Made by a program: the position numbers and the translations under genes. Shown here piece after piece: positions 34,627 through 43,311 of a stretch of DNA of 64,000 nucleotides (its first letter is position 1; each line of letters begins with the position of its first letter). The notes below the pieces were generated by a model. The model did no database searches. It saw only the letters and a list, made by a program, of their open reading frames with translations, and had not been told where the DNA came from. Source of the stretch: Roseateles koreensis (lineage in GTDB: Bacteria; Pseudomonadota; Gammaproteobacteria; Burkholderiales; Burkholderiaceae_C); assembly GCF_028595305.1 (NCBI RefSeq), contig NZ_JAQQXS010000013.1:62001-126000 (forward strand), written 5' to 3'.

Positions 34627-36066
34627 ATGCAAGCCTTTCAAAACTACATCGCCGGTGAATGGGTTGACGGCGTGGGCACACGCCCTAACATCAATCCTTC
34701 CGACATTGGCGACGTGATCGGGCATTACGCCCAGGCCGACGTGGCCCAGACCGAGCAGGCCATTGCCGCCGCGCATGCGGCTTTGCCGGCTTGGGCCAGC
34801 AGCACACCGCAGCAGCGCTTTGACGTGCTTGACGGCATTGGTAACGAGTTACTGGCACGGCGTGAAGAAATCGGCCGCCTGCTTTCCCGCGAAGAAGGCA
34901 AGACCTTGCCCGAGGGCATGGGCGAGACCCACCGGGCGGCGATGATCTTCAAGTTCTTCGCGGCCGAGGCCTTGCGCGGCGCGGGTGAATCGCTCCCCTC
35001 GGTGCGCCCGGGGGTTGCCGTCGAGATGTCGCGTTCGCCCATGGGCGTGGTCGGCTTGATTGCCCCGTGGAACTTCCCCATCGCCATCCCCGCCTGGAAG
35101 ATCGCGCCAGCCCTGGCCTTCGGCAACACCGTGGTGTTCAAGCCCGCCGAGTTGGTGCCGGGTTGCGCTTGGGTCCTGGCTGACATCATCAGCCGCAGCG
35201 CCTTGCCCAAGGGGGCTTTCAATCTGGTGATGGGCCCCGGCTCGCAGGTGGGCGCCACGCTGGTGGAGTCGCCCCGGGTCAATGCCATCAGCTTCACTGG
35301 CTCAGTTGCCACCGGGCGGCGCCTCATCAGCAGCTGCGCCGCGCGTCAGGCCAAGGTGCAGGCCGAAATGGGCGGCAAAAACCCCTTGCTGGTGCTGGAC
35401 GACGCCGATCTGGATGTGGCCGTCAATGCTGCTGTGCAAAGCGGCTATTTCTCGACCGGCCAGCGCTGTACGGCGTCCAGCCGCATCATCGTCGGGGCAG
35501 GCATTCATGATGCCTTTGTGGACGCGGTTGTGAAAAAGCTCGCGGGCTTGAAGGTGGACCACGCCTTGAAGGCGGGCACCGACATCGGCCCGGTGGTGGA
35601 TGCGCGCCAGCTGGAACAAAACCTTCACTACGTGGGCCTGGCTGTGCGTGAAGGCGGTGAGTTGGTGTACGGCGGCACAGCGGTGGAGCGTGAAACACCG
35701 GGCTTCTACATGCTGCCCGCACTGATCACCGGTACCACCAACCAGATGACCATCAGCCGCGAGGAGGTGTTCGGCCCCGTCTGCAATGTCATCAAGGTGG
35801 GCAGTTATGAGGAAGGCCTGGCCGTTGCCAACGACACCGAGTTTGGCCTGTCTTCTGGCATCTGCACCCGCTCGCTCAAGCACGCCACCCACTTCAAGCA
35901 GCACGCCCAGGCCGGCATGGTGATGGTCAACCTGCCCACCGCAGGCGTGGACTACCACGTGCCCTTCGGCGGCACCAAGGGTAGTAGCTACGGTCCCCGC
36001 GAGCAGGGCAGCTATGCGCGTGAGTTCTACACCACCGTCAAAACGGCCTACTGCTTCGCCGGTTGA
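34627..36066 (+). CDS. Alpha-ketoglutarate semialdehyde dehydrogenase (ALDH superfamily)
   Basis: The 479-residue NAD(P)-dependent aldehyde dehydrogenase oxidises 2-oxoglutarate semialdehyde to 2-oxoglutarate. Motifs: PWNFPIAIPAWKIAPAL near residue 150, KPAEL near 175, ISFTGSVATGRR near 225, E in QAEMGGKNPLLV near 255 and catalytic Cys in GQRCTASSR near 283. Length equals known alpha-ketoglutarate semialdehyde dehydrogenases. A TTG overlapping the previous stop (34600) is an alternative start; the ATG at 34627 is chosen for fit to family length. This step delivers arabinose carbon to the citric acid cycle. Confidence 0.93.
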   Translation: MQAFQNYIAGEWVDGVGTRPNINPSDIGDVIGHYAQADVAQTEQAIAAAHAALPAWASSTPQQRFDVLDGIGNELLARREEIGRLLSREEGKTLPEGMGETHRAAMIFKFFAAEALRGAGESLPSVRPGVAVEMSRSPMGVVGLIAPWNFPIAIPAWKIAPALAFGNTVVFKPAELVPGCAWVLADIISRSALPKGAFNLVMGPGSQVGATLVESPRVNAISFTGSVATGRRLISSCAARQAKVQAEMGGKNPLLVLDDADLDVAVNAAVQSGYFSTGQRCTASSRIIVGAGIHDAFVDAVVKKLAGLKVDHALKAGTDIGPVVDARQLEQNLHYVGLAVREGGELVYGGTAVERETPGFYMLPALITGTTNQMTISREEVFGPVCNVIKVGSYEEGLAVANDTEFGLSSGICTRSLKHATHFKQHAQAGMVMVNLPTAGVDYHVPFGGTKGSSYGPREQGSYAREFYTTVKTAYCFAG

Positions 36067-36108
36067 ATGGCGCGCTGACGACTCAAGCACTTTTGCCCAA
36101 GCACCTCC

Positions 36109-37113
36109 ATGTTGCGCAGACTGATCATCACCTTCGCCATCGCTGCCGGGCTGTGCATTGCGCAGCGCGAGGCCGTGGCGCAGATGGCGGCAGCACCAGC
36201 ACCAGCACCAGCACCAGCACCAGCACCAGCAGCGGAACACGTCGAAGCCGAGCTGCAAGGGGACTTCCGTGCGCACGACCCCAGCTTGTTCATGCTGCCG
36301 GCGGGCGACTGGTTTGTCTTCGCCACCGGCCCGGGTGTGCAGCGCCTGCGTTCGCACGATGGGCGGCGTTGGGAGCGTCTGGCGCCGGTGTTCACGGCGC
36401 AGACGCGGCCGGCCTGGTGGGGGCAAGCTGTGCCGGCGCACCGCGAGGGCATGGATGTCTGGGCGCCCAAATTGTTTCTGCAGGGCGGGCGCTATCGCTT
36501 GCTGTACTCGATTTCGACCTTTGGAAAAAACACTTCCGCCATCGGCATGGCCAGCGCTGAGTCGCCCGATGCGGCACTTTGGCGTGATGACGGGCTGGTG
36601 CTGCAAAGCGGCCCGGGCGATGCCTTCAATGCGATCGATCCCGATGGTTTTGTGGACGCCGATGGCCGGGTCTGGCTGACCTTCGGTTCGTTCTGGGAGG
36701 GCATCCGCATGACCGAGCTGGACGCGCAAACGCTCAAGCCCAAGGGTGCGGCCCACTTTGTTGCCCGCAATGCCGGCGGCATCGAGGCGCCCACGCTGAC
36801 CCGGCGCGGCGACTGGTACTACCTGTGGGTGTCCTGGGGCCTGTGCTGCCGCGGCGTGGCCAGCACTTACAACATTCGCGTGGGCCGTTCGCGCAGCCCG
36901 GGCGGGCCTTTTGTGGATCGTGGCGGGCGGGCCATGCTGGACGGTGGCGGCACCTTGATCGAGGCGGGGGGCGACCGCTGGAAGGGGCCGGGGCACCAGG
37001 ACGTGTTCGGCAATTTATTGGTGCGCCATGCCTATGACGCGCAAGACAGCGGCCATCCGTATTTGCGGGTGAACGAATTGAAGTGGAGCGAGGACGGGTG
37101 GCCCGGGCTTTGA
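36109..37113 (+). CDS. Exported GH43 glycoside hydrolase (arabinanase/arabinofuranosidase)
   Basis: The 334-residue protein has a signal peptide (about residues 1-25), an Ala-Pro repeat linker (residues 26-42) and a five-bladed GH43 catalytic domain. Visible catalytic residues are D in RAHDPSLF near 57, D in NAIDPDG near 180 and E in GIEAPTL near 225. It likely cleaves alpha-1,5-L-arabinan or arabinose side chains in the periplasm or outside. It lies 42 nt after the semialdehyde dehydrogenase gene. The linker is coded by a CAGCAC hexanucleotide repeat that could vary in length without shifting frame. Confidence 0.88.
   Translation: MLRRLIITFAIAAGLCIAQREAVAQMAAAPAPAPAPAPAPAAEHVEAELQGDFRAHDPSLFMLPAGDWFVFATGPGVQRLRSHDGRRWERLAPVFTAQTRPAWWGQAVPAHREGMDVWAPKLFLQGGRYRLLYSISTFGKNTSAIGMASAESPDAALWRDDGLVLQSGPGDAFNAIDPDGFVDADGRVWLTFGSFWEGIRMTELDAQTLKPKGAAHFVARNAGGIEAPTLTRRGDWYYLWVSWGLCCRGVASTYNIRVGRSRSPGGPFVDRGGRAMLDGGGTLIEAGGDRWKGPGHQDVFGNLLVRHAYDAQDSGHPYLRVNELKWSEDGWPGL
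36191..36232 (+). repeat. CAGCAC hexanucleotide repeat coding an Ala-Pro linker
   Basis: Six exact CAGCAC units followed by CAGCAG encode alternating Ala and Pro between the signal peptide and catalytic domain of the GH43 enzyme. The 6-nt unit keeps the reading frame, so copy number may vary between strains. Confidence 0.93.
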
Positions 37114-37255
37114 GCCCCTTCACCCAAAGTATTGCACCCAAGATTTGAGGTTTTGAATTTCGCAAAATAAGAAGCCCAGCGCAGATGGGAGGCCGGCCAT
37201 GGTGCCTATGAGCCTGCTCGTTATGCAGCGGTAAACAACAGATGCTGGAGACAAA

Positions 37256-38392
37256 GTGGTTGCGTTGAAACTGGATCAGGTGAGCAAGCGTTACGGCACC
37301 GTGCAGGTGATGGACAAGCTGTCCCTGGACGTTGAAGAAGGCGAATTCATCGTCTTTCTTGGCCCGTCGGGCTGCGGCAAAACGAGCTTGCTGCGGATGA
37401 TCGCCGGGCTGGAAGAAGTCAGCGGCGGGCGCATCTTGATCGGTGGCAAAGACGTGACTGCGGCCGCGCCGGGCCAACGCAACTTGGCAATGGTGTTTCA
37501 ACATTACGCGCTGTATCCACACATGACGGTGCGTGCGAATCTGGCGTTCGGGCTGAACAATATCGGCATTCCACCGGACGTCATTGCTGCGCGCATCGAT
37601 GAAGCCGCCCGCATGTTGGAGCTGGCACCCCTGCTTGACCGCAAGCCGGGTCAGCTCTCTGGCGGGCAGCGCCAACGCGTGGCCATCGGCCGCGCGGTGG
37701 TGAAGGAGCCGGGCATCTTTTTGTTTGACGAGCCGCTGTCCAATCTGGACGCCGCGCTGCGGGGCCGCACCCGTGTCGAGTTGGCGCAGTTGCACCGCCG
37801 CTTGGGTGCCACCATGGTGTTTGTCACCCACGATCAGTTGGAAGCCATGACGCTGGCCACCCGCATCGTGGTGATGAATGCCGGGGTGATTGAGCAAGTG
37901 GCGCCGCCCGCTGAGATCTACCACCGGCCCGCCAGCCGCTTTGTGGCCGGCTTTGTCGGCACGCCCGGCATGAATTTCATCCCCGTGCGTTTGCAGCCCA
38001 GTACGCAGCCTAACGTGCAAATTCAACTGCCCGGCGGCACCTCGCTGGGCACCTGGGTGCCGAACAAAACTCTCCCCATGGGCCTGGACTTCAGCCTGGG
38101 CGTGCGCCCCGAGAATCTGCTTTTGGTGGACAAACCCGCCGTGGGGCAGGGCTTGCAAGGGCGTGTTGAGCTGGTTGAATTTTTGGGCGAGCGCAGCCTG
38201 GCCCATCTGCGGCTGGCGGACGAGTCCACGCTGATCGCTACGGTGCCTGCCGGCGCGCCGGCGCCTGCCGCTGGCATGGTTGTACATCTGCAGATCGAAC
38301 TGGCGCATGCCCATCTGTTTGACGCCGCCGGGCGGGCCCACCATGCGGTTCGGCCTGACCGGCAGCAACAGGTCCCGGAGTTGGTTGCGTGA
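37256..38392 (+). CDS. Sugar ABC transporter ATP-binding protein (MsmK/UgpC-like)
   Basis: The 378-residue ATPase has Walker A GPSGCGKTS near residue 38, Q-loop FQHYALYPHM near 82, signature LSGGQRQRVAIGRA near 135, Walker B FLFDEPLSNLD near 157 and the H-loop FVTHDQLEAM near 190. A C-terminal TOBE-like regulatory domain (residues 240-360) follows. This CUT1-type ATPase drives oligosaccharide uptake with the two permeases and binding protein that follow. Translation begins at a GTG with GGAG 5 nt upstream. It ends in a 4-nt overlap (GTGA) with the first permease gene. The 142-bp gap before it probably holds the operon promoter, but I could not define one. Confidence 0.94.
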   Translation: MVALKLDQVSKRYGTVQVMDKLSLDVEEGEFIVFLGPSGCGKTSLLRMIAGLEEVSGGRILIGGKDVTAAAPGQRNLAMVFQHYALYPHMTVRANLAFGLNNIGIPPDVIAARIDEAARMLELAPLLDRKPGQLSGGQRQRVAIGRAVVKEPGIFLFDEPLSNLDAALRGRTRVELAQLHRRLGATMVFVTHDQLEAMTLATRIVVMNAGVIEQVAPPAEIYHRPASRFVAGFVGTPGMNFIPVRLQPSTQPNVQIQLPGGTSLGTWVPNKTLPMGLDFSLGVRPENLLLVDKPAVGQGLQGRVELVEFLGERSLAHLRLADESTLIATVPAGAPAPAAGMVVHLQIELAHAHLFDAAGRAHHAVRPDRQQQVPELVA

Positions 38393-39363
38393 GCAGCACC
38401 TTTGAATATGAGGCCGGCATCGGCAGCCGAACCTACGGCCGCCCTGCTGCCCGCTCGCGCCGCGCGCGCAGGCAGCAGGGCTATGTGGGCCTGCGCGCCT
38501 CACGCGCCAGCCATGGCTTGTTCGTACTGCCGTTTGTGCTGATTTATATGGCTCTGGTCTTGTGGCCTCTGGCCCGGGGCGTGGCCATCAGCTTCCACGA
38601 CCACGACCTGCTGTCGGACGACAGTTTCTACGTCGGGATTCAAAATTATGTGGAGCTGTGGTCCGACGAGGTGTTCCATCAAGTGATGTGGAATACGGTC
38701 AAGTTCGTGGCCTTGAGTACGCCGATCTTCGTGTTCATTTCGTTGGCGCTGGCGTTGGCCTTGAACCGCCCGGGGCGACTGAGCGCGGGCCTGCGCGCCA
38801 CCTTCTTCTGTGCGTCGGTGTTCTCGGTCACCATTGTCACTCTGGTCTGGAAGTTGGCCTTGATGCCTGAGCGCGGGCTGGTGCCGCAAGCGGTGGCGGC
38901 GCTGGGCTTGCCGGAGTTGGCCTTTCTCACCAGCGATGTGCTGGCGCTGCCAACGGTGGTGCTGGTGACCGTGTGGTGGATCATCGGCTTGCCCATGATT
39001 TTGTTTTTGTCGGCGCTTCAGCAAATCCCGGCAGACATCTATGAAGCGGCGGCGCTGGACAACACCAGCCGCTGGCGTAGCCTGACGCGCATCACGTTGC
39101 CCAGTTTGTCGCGCACCGTCGTGCTGGTGGCGGTGATCGAGATGATTCGCGAGTTTCAGGTGTTTCCGCAAATCATGTTGATGACGAATGGCGGCCCCAA
39201 CAATTCGACCCGCCCCATCGTGCAGTTCATCTACGAGCAGGCCTTCATGCAGCTGTCCCTGGGTTACGCCACGGCGGCCTCGCAAGTCTTGTTTGCGGTG
39301 ATGTTGATCGGCGTGTCGCTGCAGCTGTGGCTGGAGCGTGACGGCAAGGGAGCGGCCCGATGA
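38389..39363 (+). CDS. Sugar ABC transporter permease (MalF-type)
   Basis: This 324-residue protein has a basic N-terminal cytoplasmic segment (residues 20-32, RSRRARRQQ), six membrane helices and the permease coupling motif EAAALDNTSRWRSLTRITLP near residue 225 (EAA loop). It forms the inner-membrane channel with the next gene's product. The GTG start overlaps the ATPase stop by 4 nt. It ends in an ATGA overlap with the second permease gene. Confidence 0.94.
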   Translation: MSSTFEYEAGIGSRTYGRPAARSRRARRQQGYVGLRASRASHGLFVLPFVLIYMALVLWPLARGVAISFHDHDLLSDDSFYVGIQNYVELWSDEVFHQVMWNTVKFVALSTPIFVFISLALALALNRPGRLSAGLRATFFCASVFSVTIVTLVWKLALMPERGLVPQAVAALGLPELAFLTSDVLALPTVVLVTVWWIIGLPMILFLSALQQIPADIYEAAALDNTSRWRSLTRITLPSLSRTVVLVAVIEMIREFQVFPQIMLMTNGGPNNSTRPIVQFIYEQAFMQLSLGYATAASQVLFAVMLIGVSLQLWLERDGKGAAR

Positions 39364-40205
39364 GCACATCAACCCCCTTGCTGCGCCGTGGCGCGTTTGA
39401 TCGCCTCGTGCTGGCCGCGCTGGTGCTGCTGGCCCTGGTCTGGATGCTGCCCCTGCTGTGGGTGCTGGGCCTGTCTTTCAAACCTAACGAGTTTCTTGCC
39501 GGGCACACCGACGTGATCTTCTCCGGGCCTTTCACCCTGGAGAATTACCTCGACATCCTACATACCTCGGCGGTGTTCCGCTGGCTGGGCAACAGCGCGT
39601 GGGTGGCTTTGTGCCAGACCGTGGGCGTGCTGGTGCTGAGTTCGCTGGCGGGTTACGGCTTTGCGCGCACTGAGTTTCCGGGGCGCAAGATCATTTTCGC
39701 CATGGTGATGTTTGGTCTGGCCGTGCCGGCGCAGACCACCTTCATTCCGCTGCACCGCCTGTTTTCTTATTGGAACTTGCAAAACACCTATGCGGGTCTG
39801 ATCCTGCCCGGCCTGGCGGCGCCCTTTGGTGTTTATCTGATGACGCAGTATTTCAAGGCCATTCCGCCTGATCTGGAGGAGGCTGCGATGTTGGACAACG
39901 CGTCGCGGCTCAAGATTTTTTTCCGCGTGGTCCTGCCCCTGACCGTGCCGGCGCAGGTGACCTTGGCGATCTTCACTTTTTTGGGCAGCTGGAACGACTA
40001 CCTCTGGCCGCTGGTGATCGCCACCAAGCCCGAGATGTACACCTTGACGCGCGGCCTGGCCTCCACGCAAACCAATTTTGCGCAGTCTGAAGGGCTGGGG
40101 TTCTTGATGGCACAAGCTGTGTTTGCCGGCTTGCCCATTCTGACGCTTTATCTGTTCTTCCAAAAGTATCTGGTCACGGCGGTGGCCGGGAATGGGCGGC
40201 ATTGA
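39360..40205 (+). CDS. Sugar ABC transporter permease (MalG-type)
   Basis: The 281-residue protein has six membrane helices and the EAA motif EEAAMLDNASRLKIFFRVVLP near residue 175, followed by the LGSWNDYLWPL segment typical of MalG-type subunits. It pairs with the MalF-type permease. The ATG overlaps the preceding stop by 4 nt and the stop overlaps the TTG of the next frame; the binding protein's own ATG is 12 nt further on. Confidence 0.95.
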   Translation: MSTSTPLLRRGAFDRLVLAALVLLALVWMLPLLWVLGLSFKPNEFLAGHTDVIFSGPFTLENYLDILHTSAVFRWLGNSAWVALCQTVGVLVLSSLAGYGFARTEFPGRKIIFAMVMFGLAVPAQTTFIPLHRLFSYWNLQNTYAGLILPGLAAPFGVYLMTQYFKAIPPDLEEAAMLDNASRLKIFFRVVLPLTVPAQVTLAIFTFLGSWNDYLWPLVIATKPEMYTLTRGLASTQTNFAQSEGLGFLMAQAVFAGLPILTLYLFFQKYLVTAVAGNGRH

Positions 40206-40216
40206 GCCTCAGCACC

Positions 40217-41554
40217 ATGCGAGCAAATTTCAAGTTATTGCTGATTCTGTTGGGCCTGCTCGGCGCGGGCTTGGCCGGTGCTGCGCGAGCCGCGCCGACC
40301 GAAATCACGCTGATGCGCTTCTTCGGCAGCTGTGAGTCCAAGTACGGGCAGCTGACCGACCCCGCGCAGGCTGTGGGGGAGTGCGGGATCATCACCGCCC
40401 TGGTCAACCAGTTCAACGCCAGCCATAAAGATGAGATCGTCGTGCGCACCCAGATTTCTGAATGGGGCCCGTACTACGACCAACTCACCGCACGCCTGGT
40501 GGCCAAAGACGCGCCCACGATTGCCGTGATGCACGAGTCCGCTCTGGGCGACTATGTGCGGCGCGGCCTGGTGCTGCCACTGGACGAGGGCTTCAGGGAG
40601 TGGGGCGTTGACACGGCCGACTTCACTGACCACGCCCGCCGCGGCGTCATGTTCAAGGGCGAAAGCTATGCCTTGCCCTTCGACACCTGGGCTTGGCTGT
40701 GGCACATCAACACGAATTTGATGAAACAGGCGGGCCTCTTGGGGGCGGATGGCCAGCCGCTGTTGCCGCATTCACCGCAAGAGTTGCTGGCCCAGGCACG
40801 CCAGTTCCGCAAGGCGACCGGCAAGCCCTATTTCGCGTGGGCCGTGGCGAATGAAACGGCGGCAAACAACCGCACCTTCCTGACCCTGGTGGCGCAGCAG
40901 AATGGGCCGTTGTTCAGCGAAGACGGCAAGACCATCAACATGCATCTGCCGCAGGCGAGTGAGGCGCTGTCCCTGATGCAGCAGCTGTACCAAGAGGGGC
41001 TGGTCAAGCCCAATCAAGATTACGCCTCGGCCAACCAGGCTTTCTTGAACGGTGAAGCGGGCGTGATCGTCGTGGGTACCTGGACGATCGACACCTTTTT
41101 GCGTGAATCCAAACAGCCACAGTCCGCTTTGTATAACGGTTATGCAGTGCGGCCGTTCCCGCAGTTGTATGCCCGCAAGGCGGTGTTTGCAGACGGCCAC
41201 TCCTGGGCCATGTTCAAGGCCGGCAGCCCGGACGAAAAGACACGCCAGGCAGGTTTGATCTTCTTGAAGTTCTTGTGGGACCACAGCGCCGCCTGGTCAC
41301 GTACCGGCCATCTGCCGGTGAGCCAGAAGGTGGCGGCCAGTGCGGAGTTTCGTGCGCTGCCTTTCCGCACCGGCCTGAGCGAGATCACCCAGACCGGCGT
41401 GGCCATGCCGGGCAATGTGCCCACGCAGCGCGCCATCGAGTTGTTGATGGGCGAGGACGTGGCCAATCTTCTGATCTCGGGCAAGCCCCTGGCCGAGGTT
41501 CAAAGCAGTGTGGAAAAGCGCGTCAATACCGCGCTCAAGAAGGCGCGGCGCTGA
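40217..41554 (+). CDS. Sugar ABC transporter substrate-binding protein
   Basis: The 445-residue family 1 binding protein has a signal peptide ending at ARA (about residue 24). The mature part contains FFGSCESKYG and a second cysteine in GECGII, a FDTWAWLWHINTNL sugar-binding block near residue 165 and a GEAGVIVVGTWTID segment near 285. By context it binds L-arabinose or arabino-oligosaccharides in the periplasm and delivers them to the MalFGK-type transporter. A TTG at 40202 is a possible alternative start. Confidence 0.9.
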   Translation: MRANFKLLLILLGLLGAGLAGAARAAPTEITLMRFFGSCESKYGQLTDPAQAVGECGIITALVNQFNASHKDEIVVRTQISEWGPYYDQLTARLVAKDAPTIAVMHESALGDYVRRGLVLPLDEGFREWGVDTADFTDHARRGVMFKGESYALPFDTWAWLWHINTNLMKQAGLLGADGQPLLPHSPQELLAQARQFRKATGKPYFAWAVANETAANNRTFLTLVAQQNGPLFSEDGKTINMHLPQASEALSLMQQLYQEGLVKPNQDYASANQAFLNGEAGVIVVGTWTIDTFLRESKQPQSALYNGYAVRPFPQLYARKAVFADGHSWAMFKAGSPDEKTRQAGLIFLKFLWDHSAAWSRTGHLPVSQKVAASAEFRALPFRTGLSEITQTGVAMPGNVPTQRAIELLMGEDVANLLISGKPLAEVQSSVEKRVNTALKKARR

Positions 41555-41612
41555 CGTTCAGCTTTGAAGTTCAGCCATCAAGCGCAGCCCTTTGTCAGTC
41601 ATTTTGGAAGTC

Positions 41613-43208
41613 ATGATGTTTGAAGCGACCCTGACCGTTGATCGTGAATTTGAAATCGCGCCGCTGGACCGGCGCATGTTCGGGATTTTTGTCGAGCACA
41701 TGGGGCGCTGCGTCTACACCGGCATCTACGAGCCCGGCCACCCGACAGCCGATGCCCAGGGCTTTCGAGGCGATGTGGCGGCGCTAACGCGTGAACTCGG
41801 CGCCACCCTGGTGCGCTACCCCGGCGGCAATTTCATGTCGGGCTACAACTGGGAAGATGGCGTCGGCCCGCGTGAGGACCGCCCTGTGCGCCTGGACCTG
41901 GCCTGGTACTCCACCGAAACCAATCAGGTCGGCACCAACGAGTTCATGGCCTGGTGCAAAGACGTGGGCATGGAGCCCATGATGGGCGTCAACCTCGGCA
42001 CGCGCGGCCCGGATGAAGCGCGCCATTTCCTGGAGTACTGCAACCATCCGGGCGGTACGGCCTTGTCGGAGCTGCGCAAGTCGCACGGGGCCGAACAGCC
42101 GCATGCGGCCAAGCTCTGGTGCCTGGGCAATGAGATGGACGGCCCCTGGCAGATCTGCCGCAAGACGCCCGAAGAGTACGGCCGCATGGCACTCGAAGCC
42201 GGCAAGCTGATGAAGATGGTGGACCCAACGATCGAGCTGGCCGCCTGCGGCTCATCCGCGCACGACATGCCGACCTACGGCATCTGGGAGGACCGCGTGC
42301 TGGAGCATTGCTTCGACGTGGTGGACTACATCTCCCTGCACACCTACTTTTCCAAGTACAAGAGCGCGGCGGCGATGAATGCAGGCTCACAAGACCCGGC
42401 GGACCTGATGAGCACGCCGGAGTTCTTCTCGCAGATCGACACCACCGGCCATTTCATCGACGAGATCGTGGCGGTGGCCGACGCGGTGGCGGCACGCCGG
42501 CATTCCAAGAAACGCATCATGTTGAGCTTCGACGAATGGAATGTCTGGTATCGCGCTCGCCATGCTGAACACCTCAAGCCGACCGGATGGCCGCAGGCAC
42601 CGCGCCTGCTTGAAGAGCTCTACAACACCGAAGATGCCTTGCTGATTGGCGGCGTGCTGACAACGCTGATGAACCACGCCGATCGGGTCAAGGTGGCCTG
42701 CATGGCGCAGTTGGTCAATGTGATTGGCCCCATCATGACCGAGCCCGGCGGCCCGGCGTGGCGGCAAACCATTTTCCACCCCTTCGCGCAGGCGGCCCGT
42801 TGGGCGCGCGGCACCGTGCTGCAGCCGGTGCTGCGCTCGCCCGGCTACACCCATGCCAGCCACGGCGAGCTGCCCTATCTGTGCGCCAGCGTGGTGGACG
42901 ACGCCGAAAGCGGCACGACGGCCCTGTTTTTGCTGAACCGCAACCTGACGGACAGCATGGCCCTGACGGTGAATCTGCGCGGGCTCGGCGCCTCGCGTGA
43001 GTTGGTCGAGGCCAGCCAGCTGCACCACCCCGATCTGCAAGCCTGCAACACCCAGAGCGACCCCGACCAGGTTGCCCCCAGCCCATTGGCGAAGAACGCG
43101 ATTGAAATTGAAGGAGAGAGCATGCGCATCACCTTGAAACCGGCGTCCTGGAACGTGATCGTGACCCGATCAAACGACCGACCAGGGCAGAGGTCCAGCG
43201 CCGCATGA
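41613..43208 (+). CDS. Intracellular GH51 alpha-L-arabinofuranosidase
   Basis: The 531-residue enzyme removes terminal alpha-L-arabinofuranosyl units. The catalytic acid/base is E in CLGNEMDGPW near residue 172 and the nucleophile E in SFDEWNVWY near 310. Other family blocks (FGIFVEHMGRCVYTGIYE, VRYPGGNFMSGYNW, NHADRVKVACMAQLVNVI) are present. There is no signal peptide, so it acts in the cytoplasm on oligosaccharides imported by the ABC transporter encoded directly upstream. The start at 41613 (or 41616) has GGAAG upstream; a longer frame from 41592 is less likely. Confidence 0.95.
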   Translation: MMFEATLTVDREFEIAPLDRRMFGIFVEHMGRCVYTGIYEPGHPTADAQGFRGDVAALTRELGATLVRYPGGNFMSGYNWEDGVGPREDRPVRLDLAWYSTETNQVGTNEFMAWCKDVGMEPMMGVNLGTRGPDEARHFLEYCNHPGGTALSELRKSHGAEQPHAAKLWCLGNEMDGPWQICRKTPEEYGRMALEAGKLMKMVDPTIELAACGSSAHDMPTYGIWEDRVLEHCFDVVDYISLHTYFSKYKSAAAMNAGSQDPADLMSTPEFFSQIDTTGHFIDEIVAVADAVAARRHSKKRIMLSFDEWNVWYRARHAEHLKPTGWPQAPRLLEELYNTEDALLIGGVLTTLMNHADRVKVACMAQLVNVIGPIMTEPGGPAWRQTIFHPFAQAARWARGTVLQPVLRSPGYTHASHGELPYLCASVVDDAESGTTALFLLNRNLTDSMALTVNLRGLGASRELVEASQLHHPDLQACNTQSDPDQVAPSPLAKNAIEIEGESMRITLKPASWNVIVTRSNDRPGQRSSAA

Positions 43209-43253
43209 ACTGAGCCCCGGGGCAAATCCGCCCCGTCCGTGCCGCTGAAGTGA

Positions 43254-43273
43254 AGACCTGTTTGTTCAGGTCT
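43254..43273. promoter_or_regulatory. Perfect 7-bp inverted repeat before the GH43 gene
   Basis: AGACCTG (43254-43260) and CAGGTCT (43267-43273) flank a 6-nt loop, 46 nt downstream of the GH51 stop and 38 nt before the GH43 start codon. It may be an operator or a weak hairpin; there is no following T-run. Confidence 0.35.
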
Positions 43274-43311
43274 GAGCCGCAGCATTGTCCGAAATTTGTA
43301 AACCCATTCGC

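Noticed and set aside
42013-42210. Small overlapping open frames within GH51 and other hydrolases
   Set aside because: Arg/Ala/Pro-rich shadow frames in high-GC DNA, with no ribosome binding sites.
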